Positions 6,964 to 13,285 of a DNA stretch of 14,167 nucleotides are shown one piece after another (position 1 is the first letter of the stretch; each line of letters starts with the position of its first letter). Below the pieces are notes generated by a model. That model did no database searches, had not been told where the DNA came from, and saw nothing but the letters and a program-made list of their open reading frames with translations. The stretch is taken from positions 1-14,167 of the forward strand of contig CALWNS010000239.1 of NCBI GenBank assembly GCA_944382805.1, written 5' to 3'. Origin of the DNA: an uncultured Gemmiger sp. (GTDB lineage Bacteria > Bacillota > Clostridia > Oscillospirales > Ruminococcaceae). Both the position numbers and the translations under genes were made by a program.

Positions 6964-7949
6964 TAGGCGTCCTCCTTTCCGGCGCAGAAGCATTTGACCC
7001 AGTGGCCCGGTTCCACTTCCACCAGGGCCGGGTCGTCCTGCTCGCAGCGCGCACACTTGCGGGCGCAGCGCTCGCAGAAGCTGCAGTGCTGCGGCAGGTT
7101 CGTGGGATCGATCATCAGGCCGGGGATCGGTTTTAAGCGCTCCACATCCTTGTCCAGGCTGGGGATGGACTCCATCAACCCGACCGTGTACGGGTGCAGC
7201 GGGTGGTCAAAGATGTGTTCCAGCGTACCGTATTCCACGATCTCGCCGGCGTAGATGATGGCACATTTGTCGCACATTTCCGCCACGATGCCCAGGTCGT
7301 GGGTGATCATCAGCATCGCCATGCCGCGTTCACGCTGCAGGTCTTTCATCATCTCCAGCACCTGTGCCTGGATGGTCACATCCAGCGCGGTGGTAGGCTC
7401 GTCCGCGATGAGCAGTTCGGGCTGGCAGGCCAGCGCGATGGCGATCACGATGCGCTGTTTCATGCCGCCGGAAAACTGGTGCGGATACTCTTTGTAGCGT
7501 TCGGGCGTGATACCGACCGTTTTCATCATCTCGCAGGCCTTGAGCATGGCGTCCTTCTTGCTGCATTTGTCGTGCAGCAAAATGACCTCGGCGATCTGGT
7601 CGCCCACATACTTGACCGGGTTGAGGGCGGTCATGGGATCCTGAAAGATCATGCTCACCGTAGACCCGCGCAGTCGGCGCATATGGTGTTCGTTCAGTAC
7701 CCCAACGTCCTGCCCATCCAGGCGCACGGTGCCGCTGACCACATGGCTGGGCGGCACAGGGAGCAGCTTCATCAGGCTCAGGGCGATGGTCGTCTTGCCG
7801 GCGCCGGTCTCACCCACCAGGCCCAGCACTTCGCCCTTATCGATGTGGAACGAGACGTTGTTGACGGCTTCCACAATGCCGTCGTCGGTCTCGTAGTGGA
7901 CGGTCAGGTTCTCGACCTCCACGATCGGTGTGTCTTTATGTTCTGCCAT
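6963..7949 (-). CDS. ABC transporter ATP-binding protein, OppD/DppD family
   Basis: A 328-residue ATPase, the first of the pair. Walker A is GETGAGKT (46-53), the Q-loop is Q103 (IFQDPMTALNP), the signature is the intact FSGGMKQR (159-166), Walker B is LLIADEP (179-185) with E184, and the switch histidine is H217. The C-terminal extension holds a dense cysteine cluster, C289, C292, C295, C299 and C302, plus C320 and C322. Spacing of this kind in DppD-type subunits is associated with a [4Fe-4S] cluster, so one is plausible here. GTAAGGAGG precedes the ATG at 7949, 15 bp after the stop of the second permease gene. Its stop overlaps the ATG of the next ATPase. It should form a heterodimer with that ATPase to drive uptake. 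Confidence 0.94.
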   Translation of the reverse strand: MAEHKDTPIVEVENLTVHYETDDGIVEAVNNVSFHIDKGEVLGLVGETGAGKTTIALSLMKLLPVPPSHVVSGTVRLDGQDVGVLNEHHMRRLRGSTVSMIFQDPMTALNPVKYVGDQIAEVILLHDKCSKKDAMLKACEMMKTVGITPERYKEYPHQFSGGMKQRIVIAIALACQPELLIADEPTTALDVTIQAQVLEMMKDLQRERGMAMLMITHDLGIVAEMCDKCAIIYAGEIVEYGTLEHIFDHPLHPYTVGLMESIPSLDKDVERLKPIPGLMIDPTNLPQHCSFCERCARKCARCEQDDPALVEVEPGHWVKCFCAGKEDA

Positions 7950-7964
7950 TTGACGGTTTCCTCC

Positions 7965-8870
7965 TTACTTCAGGCGCGGGTCGAGCGCATCGCGCAGGCC
8001 GTCGCCCAGCATATTGAACGCCAGAATGGTGATAAGGATCATCAGCGCCGGGAACAGCACCATATGCGGGAACGAGGTAAAGTAGCCCTTGGCCTCGCTC
8101 AGGATCAGGCCCCATTCCGGTGTGGGCGGCACCAGGCCGACGCCCAGATAGCTCAGCGATGCCATGATATTGATAGAGGCGCCCATCAAACCGACCACAT
8201 AAATGACCATCATGCCTACAGTATTGGGGATCATGTGCTTGAGGATCATGCGCCCTTCGCTGACGCCGATGGCGCGGGAAGCCTCGACATAATCGGCGTT
8301 GCGCACGTTGAGAATGGCGGCGCGGCAGTTTTTGGACATAATCGGCATAGAAGAGAACATGATGGCGGTAAGCATTTGCGGGACGCCGTTGCCCAGTGCC
8401 GAAGTGATGCAGATAGCCAGCAGCACCTGGGGGATCGCCTGCAGAACATCCATACAGCGCATGATAACGGTATCCACCGTGCCGCCAAAGTAGCCGGCGA
8501 TAATGCCCAGCGCGCCGCCGGTCAAAAACGCCAGGATCACACAGCCCAGCGCCAGCAGCAGTGTGTAACGCGCACCGTACAGGCAGCGGGAAAACAGGTC
8601 GCGGCCATAGTTATCCGTACCGAACAGGTGCGCACCGCTTGGTCCCTGGAAAGCGGCGGCGTAGTCCTGCGCCTGGTATTCGTAGGGGGCAATGACACCG
8701 GCCAGGATAGCGATGACCAGCAGGAGCATGATGATGATAAAGCCAACGATCGCGTTGCGGTTGCGCACAAAGCGCTTGACGGCATCGCGCGTGGGGGAAT
8801 AAGTCTTGGGGCGTTTATGCTTTTTTGCGTACCGAACCATGGCCGGCGTTGGGGTTTTGATTTTTGCCAT
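7965..8870 (-). CDS. ABC transporter permease, OppC/DppC family
   Basis: A 301-residue inner-membrane permease. The start at 8870 (MAKIKTPTPAM) is chosen because TTGAAAGGAGG lies 9 nt upstream; an in-frame ATG at 8936 lies inside the preceding gene and would add an arginine-rich, unfamily-like tail. A basic cytoplasmic N-terminus (residues 1-38) is followed by a first membrane helix (about 40-61). The OppC-type motif HLFGTDNYGRDLFSRCLYG lies at 81-99. The BPD_transp_1 domain covers about 100-295, with the EAA loop at 194-213 (YVEASRAIGVSEGRMILKHM), which contacts the ATPases. The end GDGLRDALDPRLK is typical of the family. It forms the channel with the permease encoded just upstream (16-bp gap). 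Confidence 0.94.
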   Translation of the reverse strand: MAKIKTPTPAMVRYAKKHKRPKTYSPTRDAVKRFVRNRNAIVGFIIIMLLLVIAILAGVIAPYEYQAQDYAAAFQGPSGAHLFGTDNYGRDLFSRCLYGARYTLLLALGCVILAFLTGGALGIIAGYFGGTVDTVIMRCMDVLQAIPQVLLAICITSALGNGVPQMLTAIMFSSMPIMSKNCRAAILNVRNADYVEASRAIGVSEGRMILKHMIPNTVGMMVIYVVGLMGASINIMASLSYLGVGLVPPTPEWGLILSEAKGYFTSFPHMVLFPALMILITILAFNMLGDGLRDALDPRLK

Positions 8871-8886
8871 GCGGTGAAGCCTCCTT

Positions 8887-9879
8887 TCAAGCGACATCGG
8901 CGGTCTTTTTGCGCCGTGCCTTCCACCATTTTTCAATGGGGCCGGCTTTTGAGTTCATGATGCTTGATTTCAGCCGCGGGTTGATGAAGGCAAAGCTCAG
9001 ATCGACCAGCAGGTTGACGATCGTAAAGATCAGAGCCAGCATGAGCACGCCGCCCTGGATAGCGGGAAAGTTGCGCGCCGTGATGGCATCGCCGATGTAT
9101 TTGCCAACGCCGGGCATACCGAACACGTTTTCTACGATCAGCGCGCCACCCAGCTGATGCCCCACCTGGTTGCCGATCTGCGACATGATGGGGATGAAGG
9201 CGTTGCGCAGCGCGTGGCGGGTGGTGATGGCAAATTCGGTCTGGCCTTTGGCCCGCGCGGTGCGGATATAGTCCTGGCGGATAACCTCCAGCATACTGGA
9301 ACGGGTAATGCGGGTGTACTGTGCCAGGCTGCTCAGGCCGATAGTGGCCATGGGCAGAATGAAGCTGGCCGGGCCGCTAAGCCCCACCGAGGGCAGCCAG
9401 TGCAGCTGTACCGAAAAGACCATGATGAGGACCAGACCAAGGCAGAACTGCGGCGTAGCCGCGAACACCATGGACAGAATGCGCACGACACTGTCGGTCC
9501 AGGAGTACTGCTTGACGGCCGAGAGCGTGCCCAGCGGCACGCCCAGCAAAACGCCGATGGCTACCGCGCCGAAGCAGACGATGAGCGAAATGGGCAGGCG
9601 GGTGAGCAGTTCCTGCAGCACCGGCTGCTTTGTGGTGTAGGAAGTGCCCAGGTCGCCGGTAATGGCATCACCCACATAGCGGACGAACTGCACAGGCAGC
9701 GGCTGGTCAAGCCCCAGCTCGGCGGTAAGTTCGGCGCGCTGTTCTTCGGTGGCATCCTCGCTGAGCAGCGAGTCCACCGGATTGCCCGGCGTGATGGCGC
9801 GGATGGCAAACACGATGACCATCACGCCCAGCATGATTGGGATCAGGAACAGCACGCGCTTGGCAATAAATTTCAGCAT
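8887..9879 (-). CDS. ABC transporter permease, OppB/DppB family
   Basis: A 330-residue inner-membrane permease. Membrane helix 1 (about 5-27, KRVLFLIPIMLGVMVIVFAI) is followed by the family's extracytoplasmic loop with TPGNPVDSLL and ELGLDQPLPVQFVRYV (54-69) and GDLGTSY (75-81). BPD_transp_1 spans about 95-305, with the EAA loop at 204-223 (YIRTARAKGQTEFAITTRHA) and the FGMPGVGKYIGDAI segment at 253-266. The C-terminal tail (about 305-330) is unusually basic (KWWKARRKK) and somewhat longer than the common ending at INPRLK. GAAAGGAGAACGCAA precedes the ATG at 9879, which lies 38 bp after the stop of sulfatase B. It is the first gene of the transporter block. Confidence 0.94.
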   Translation of the reverse strand: MLKFIAKRVLFLIPIMLGVMVIVFAIRAITPGNPVDSLLSEDATEEQRAELTAELGLDQPLPVQFVRYVGDAITGDLGTSYTTKQPVLQELLTRLPISLIVCFGAVAIGVLLGVPLGTLSAVKQYSWTDSVVRILSMVFAATPQFCLGLVLIMVFSVQLHWLPSVGLSGPASFILPMATIGLSSLAQYTRITRSSMLEVIRQDYIRTARAKGQTEFAITTRHALRNAFIPIMSQIGNQVGHQLGGALIVENVFGMPGVGKYIGDAITARNFPAIQGGVLMLALIFTIVNLLVDLSFAFINPRLKSSIMNSKAGPIEKWWKARRKKTADVA

Positions 9880-9917
9880 TTGCGTTCTCCTTTCATTGTT
9901 TCCTCCGTTCTTATTCT

Positions 9918-11534
9918 TCAGCCGGCCGGCTGTTTAGCCGCTTTCCGGCAGAATTCCTGTATCTGGAAAAGACCTTCGCCGCGTTCGATGCGCTCGTTCA
10001 CCTCGCTTTCCAAGCCCGTGGGGATCATCCGTTTGACCTTTTCGCGGATCATACGTTTGCTGAAGCGTTCGTCCCTTTCAAAGGGCACCACATCGCAGGT
10101 ATCCTGGTACCATTCCAGCAGCCGGCGCTTGAGCGCGGCCCGTACCGGGGCAAGTTCTTCTTCCCGCACGCGGTTGTTCGTCTCATCCGGATCGGTAGGC
10201 AGGTGATACAGTTCGCAATCGCCATGCGCACGGTAGACGTATTTCCATTCGTCCGTGCGGATCATCACGCCCTTGGCGTGAGCCGCGTCATCGTACTGGG
10301 CGGCGTAGCGCGGCCACATGACCGAATAGCGGAAGCCGTTTTGCACCGCCGGATCGACCGATTCACTGCAGTGCGTTTCTTCGGCCAGGCGGCCGCCTTC
10401 GCAGAACACGGCGTTGCGCACCGGGGTGCTGCGGTCGGCCACAGCCGCCGCCAGGCTGCGGCCAAACTGGCTGTGCGCGGGCTGTACGCCGGCGTAATCC
10501 AGCACGGTGGCGTAGAAATCGACCAGCTCCACCAGGCTTTCGCATACGCCGGGGTCCGCGCCGCGGCCCTTGGGCGGCTTGATGAGCAGCGGCACGCGGG
10601 CGAGTTTGTCCTCGAAACAGTTCTGCGCCTTTTCGATCACCCCGTAATCACCGGCATAGTCGCCGTGGTCAGACAAAAAGAAGATGGCGCAATCATCGTA
10701 GATGCCGGCCTGTTTGAGCGCCCGGCACAAACGGCCAAACTGGTCGTCCACCTTGGCGCACATGGCCAGGTAGATCCTCCGCAGCTCGTCCCACTGTGCC
10801 TCGGTCATACCGTCCAGGTTCTGGTACCTGCGCAGCATAGCCATCATACGCGCCTTGCCGCGGGCTGTATCCGGGTCGATGCGCGGGGGCAGCTTTTGGC
10901 GATCGATGCGCTCGAGATATTTCGGTTCGATATTATAGGGCGGGTGTGGGTACATTAGTCCCAAAAAAACACACAGCGGGCGGTCATCTTTGGGGTGCAG
11001 GATGCGGTCGATCGCTGCGTCCACGTCCTCGTCGTCCCCGGTGTAGTTTTCTCCGTTCGCATCGGTCGCCAGGCAGCCGTTGCAGAATGAATAGAACTGT
11101 GCGTCACCGGGGCGGCCACGGTGGTGCGGATCCAGCGGGCCAGGGGCCGGCGCGTGGCGGCCGCCATAGTATAGTTCGGTCACATGGGATTCCATCAGTC
11201 CGTCTTTCTGTGCGGCGATCAGGTCGTTGCGCGCATTGGCCCACACATAGTACCCGGCCTCCTTCAATTCTTTCAGCAGCGTAGTCTCGCCTTCGCGCAG
11301 CAGATAGCCCATGGTGCGGTGGCCGTGTACATGAGGATACAGCCCGGTAAAAAAGCTGCACCGGCTGGGCACGCAGACCGGGTTCTGGCAGTAAGCGTTC
11401 GCAAACGAAACACCTTCGGTTTTGGCAAAAGCATCCAGCGCAGGGGTCGATGCGGCCGGGTTCCCCATATGGCCCATAGTGTCCCAGCGCATTTCGTCGG
11501 GGTTAAAGATAATGATATGCGGTCGTTTTTCCAT
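9918..11534 (-). CDS. Type I (formylglycine) sulfatase B
   Basis: A 538-residue sulfatase. The start at 11534 (MEKRPHIIIF) is chosen because CAAAAGGAGG lies about 6-7 nt upstream and the protein begins directly at the first beta-strand; an in-frame ATG at 11591 would overlap the previous gene and add unrelated residues. The maturation motif is canonical: C54-V-P-S-R58 with TG at 63-64, then YPHVHGH. Metal ligands are D13 (FNPDEMRWD, with Glu next to it) and D289-H290 (LSDHGDYAGDYG). K302 and K310 lie in the segment before ARVPLLI. The C-terminal part has WKYVYRAHGDCELYHL (430-445), the usual WKY..y....eLYdL element. There is no signal peptide, so it is cytoplasmic. It is second in the operon, 28 bp after sulfatase C. 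It differs clearly from A and C around the active site, so it probably acts on a different sulfate position. Substrate is unknown. Confidence 0.93.
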   Translation of the reverse strand: MEKRPHIIIFNPDEMRWDTMGHMGNPAASTPALDAFAKTEGVSFANAYCQNPVCVPSRCSFFTGLYPHVHGHRTMGYLLREGETTLLKELKEAGYYVWANARNDLIAAQKDGLMESHVTELYYGGRHAPAPGPLDPHHRGRPGDAQFYSFCNGCLATDANGENYTGDDEDVDAAIDRILHPKDDRPLCVFLGLMYPHPPYNIEPKYLERIDRQKLPPRIDPDTARGKARMMAMLRRYQNLDGMTEAQWDELRRIYLAMCAKVDDQFGRLCRALKQAGIYDDCAIFFLSDHGDYAGDYGVIEKAQNCFEDKLARVPLLIKPPKGRGADPGVCESLVELVDFYATVLDYAGVQPAHSQFGRSLAAAVADRSTPVRNAVFCEGGRLAEETHCSESVDPAVQNGFRYSVMWPRYAAQYDDAAHAKGVMIRTDEWKYVYRAHGDCELYHLPTDPDETNNRVREEELAPVRAALKRRLLEWYQDTCDVVPFERDERFSKRMIREKVKRMIPTGLESEVNERIERGEGLFQIQEFCRKAAKQPAG

Positions 11535-11562
11535 GTACAGCCTCCTTTTGCCAAGGGTGGTG

Positions 11563-13053
11563 TTATTGCACGTCCAGCTGCCCGCGGGCATCGGGGCGGT
11601 TGGCTTTCCAGCGTTCGTCCACCGGCGTTCCGGTCACGCGCTCGGCACAGCGCAGCCAACGGTTCATACGGCAGCGGTCGGCATGGTCCAGCTCAGCAGC
11701 GGCCGGGTCGGCAGCCGCCATAACAACCGTGCGCAGGCGGGATACCGTATCCGGCTCTTGCGCGGCAAGGTTCACCGTCTCGCCGGGATCGGCCTCCAGG
11801 TCGAACAGCATATCCTGTCCCTCGCAGCCGTGGTAGGTCACATATTTCCAGCGGCCCTGGCGCGCCATCGCCGCGTAGGCATATTCCTCCGGTGCGGCGG
11901 GGGCATCGCTTTTTTCCCAGGGGTTGCGGCCGCCGCGACTCTCGATGTACTGGCTCAGCACCACACGGTTTTTGTCCGGTGCCTCGCCGCGCAGCAGCGG
12001 CGAAAGATCGCGGCCGTCCACAAAGCGGCCGCCGTACTCGGTCCCGGCCAGCGCGCAGACGGTAGGCCCCAGATCCATCAGGCTCACGTTGGCCTGCACT
12101 GTTTTCTTTTGCGGGATGTCGTCGCCGGTCAGCAGCAGCGGCACACGGACCGAATCTTCAAAAAACGTTTGTTTTCCGTACATACGGCGCATCCCCACCG
12201 TGTCGCCATGGTCGCTCAAGTAGCCAAACACCGCCGGGCGGCCGCTGCGGGCAGACCAAGCGTCAAACGCGGCGCGCACCTGTCCTACCTGGCGGTCCGT
12301 TTCTTCGCATAGAGCGCAATAAGCAGCCAGCGCGCGGCGGGCCGTCTCCTCGTCCACCGTTTTTTGGTGCGCCGCCAACCAGGGGTTGTCCGCTACAAAG
12401 TCCGGATCGGCCGCAAATTGCGGCGGCAGCGCGTCGCGGGCTTTGTATTTGCGGTATAGTTCCGGATCGGCCACATAGGGAAAGTGCGGGCCAAAAGTGC
12501 CCACCAGAATAAACAGCGGCTTTTCGTGCGGCTGGGCCAGATAGTCAAGCGCCGCCTGTACGATGTCTGCGTTATAGTAACGCACCGGGCTGGCTCCGCC
12601 GCCGACTACGTTCAGGCAACCCGCGCTGCTGAAGGTCGGTGCCAGCGCGCCGCGCTCGGCCTGCACCTGCTGACGCGGCGGCACCCAGCCGGTGGGGGTC
12701 ATATCGCCGCCGATACGCCGGGTAAAGCCGTGGCGCTGATCTCGCCCGATAAAATGCATCCGCCCGATGAGCACCGTCTCGTAGCCGGCTTCCACCAGCG
12801 GGAACAAGAATGTGGGGGATGTCTCGGCCAAGGTCTGGTTGTTGGCCGTCACCCCGATGCGGGTAGGCAATCGGCCGGCCAGCATCGACATACGCGCCGG
12901 CACGCACAGCGGGCAAGCCGTGTAGCAGTTTGCAAACTGTGTGCCGTCCGCCGCCAGCGCGTCCAGGTTTGGCGTATCGACCGGGCCGCCTGCACAGCCC
13001 ATATAGCGTGCCGCGTGCTGATCGGTCATGAACAAAAGGATATCGGGCTGCAT
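11563..13053 (-). CDS. Type I (formylglycine) sulfatase C, choline-sulfatase-like group
   Basis: A 496-residue sulfatase and the promoter-proximal gene of the operon. Metal ligands are D11 (MTDQH) and D281-H282 (LSDHGDTVG). The maturation motif is C50-V-P-A-R54, but the following T-G of the consensus is A-G (A59-G60). The GRMHFIGRDQRHGF block (97-110) and YGKQTFFEDSVRVPL (292-306, K294) resemble the choline-sulfatase-like subgroup of S1 enzymes. That group acts on varied sulfate esters, so choline sulfate is not implied. WKYVTYHGCEGQDMLFDLEADPGE (402-425) is the usual C-terminal element. No signal peptide is present. The ATG at 13053 has GAGGGGGG 5 nt upstream, a G-rich site. A 44-nt leader is expected from the promoter with its -10 at 13104-13109. 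Confidence 0.92.
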   Translation of the reverse strand: MQPDILLFMTDQHAARYMGCAGGPVDTPNLDALAADGTQFANCYTACPLCVPARMSMLAGRLPTRIGVTANNQTLAETSPTFLFPLVEAGYETVLIGRMHFIGRDQRHGFTRRIGGDMTPTGWVPPRQQVQAERGALAPTFSSAGCLNVVGGGASPVRYYNADIVQAALDYLAQPHEKPLFILVGTFGPHFPYVADPELYRKYKARDALPPQFAADPDFVADNPWLAAHQKTVDEETARRALAAYCALCEETDRQVGQVRAAFDAWSARSGRPAVFGYLSDHGDTVGMRRMYGKQTFFEDSVRVPLLLTGDDIPQKKTVQANVSLMDLGPTVCALAGTEYGGRFVDGRDLSPLLRGEAPDKNRVVLSQYIESRGGRNPWEKSDAPAAPEEYAYAAMARQGRWKYVTYHGCEGQDMLFDLEADPGETVNLAAQEPDTVSRLRTVVMAAADPAAAELDHADRCRMNRWLRCAERVTGTPVDERWKANRPDARGQLDVQ

Positions 13054-13103
13054 AGAGTCCCCCCTCGCCGTTCCGGGTTACGTCATCGCTTTGTGATGCT
13101 TCT

Positions 13104-13109
13104 ATTATA
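13104..13109 (-). promoter_or_regulatory. -10 element of the sulfatase/ABC/GH3 operon promoter
   Basis: On the minus strand this hexamer is a perfect TATAAT. Transcription would start near 13097, about 44 nt before the ATG of sulfatase C. At 16-18 bp upstream (about 13126-13133) no TTGACA-like sequence is found; the closest hexamers are GTTTTG, GGTTTT and TGGTTT. The only TTGA-like hexamer (TTGAGC, 13128-13123) has a 13-bp spacer, which is too short. A perfect -10 with a missing -35 is typical of an activator-dependent promoter. Confidence 0.55.
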
Positions 13110-13131
13110 GCGTTCCAACCCAGCTCAAAAC

Positions 13132-13160
13132 CAGGACATTCGCCCCGATTACAGGATAAT
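13132..13160. promoter_or_regulatory. Candidate AraC-type operator: direct repeat with 20-bp period
   Basis: CAGGACATT (13132-13140) and CAGGATAAT (13152-13160) match at 7 of 9 positions in the same orientation, exactly 20 bp apart, close to two helical turns. The near half-site abuts the expected -35 position of the minus-strand operon promoter and the far one lies near -55 to -63. This is the geometry of AraC-family activators. The match is short and could be chance. Confidence 0.35.
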
Positions 13161-13169
13161 TCTATCGGG
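13144..13169. repeat. Inverted repeat CCCGAT-N14-ATCGGG in the divergent control region
   Basis: Perfect 6-bp arms at 13144-13149 and 13164-13169 flank 14 bp. It overlaps the far half of the direct repeat at 13132-13160. It may be a regulator site shared by the two divergent promoters. The arms are short, so chance is possible. Confidence 0.3.
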
Positions 13170-13194
13170 CATCCTCCAAAGATTTTGACGAGAA

Positions 13195-13213
13195 CTTGTG
13201 CATTTTATACAAG
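13195..13213. repeat. Inverted repeat CTTGT-N9-ACAAG upstream of the regulator promoter
   Basis: Perfect 5-bp arms at 13195-13199 and 13209-13213 flank an A/T-rich centre (GCATTTTAT). It ends 16 bp before the -35 of the regulator gene, a place where a bound protein could influence that promoter. Evidence is weak because the arms are short. Confidence 0.25.
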
Positions 13214-13229
13214 AGCACCGTTTTTTCGC

Positions 13230-13258
13230 TTGACAGTCCCCTCACTTTCCTCTAAGAT
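13230..13258 (+). promoter_or_regulatory. Promoter of the AraC-family regulator gene
   Basis: TTGACA (13230-13235), a perfect -35, is followed after exactly 17 bp by TAAGAT (13253-13258), which matches the -10 consensus at four of six positions. Transcription would start near 13265, giving a short leader before the GGGAGG ribosome site at 13272-13277. Unlike the divergent operon promoter, this one looks able to work without an activator. Confidence 0.7.
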
Positions 13259-13285
13259 GAAAGAAAACCCCGGGAGGTTCCTACA

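Noticed and set aside
5830..6966. Plus-strand ORF (378 codons) opposite the second ATPase gene
   Set aside because: Antisense of Walker A and Walker B containing sequence; no support as a gene.
7194..8960. Long plus-strand ORF (588 codons) opposite the ATPase and permease genes
   Set aside because: It spans the junction of two well-supported minus-strand genes, has His/Gln/Asp-rich antisense composition and lacks a ribosome site.
13123..13128. TTGAGC (minus strand) as -35 of the operon promoter
   Set aside because: The spacer to TATAAT would be only 13 bp, too short for normal sigma-A use.
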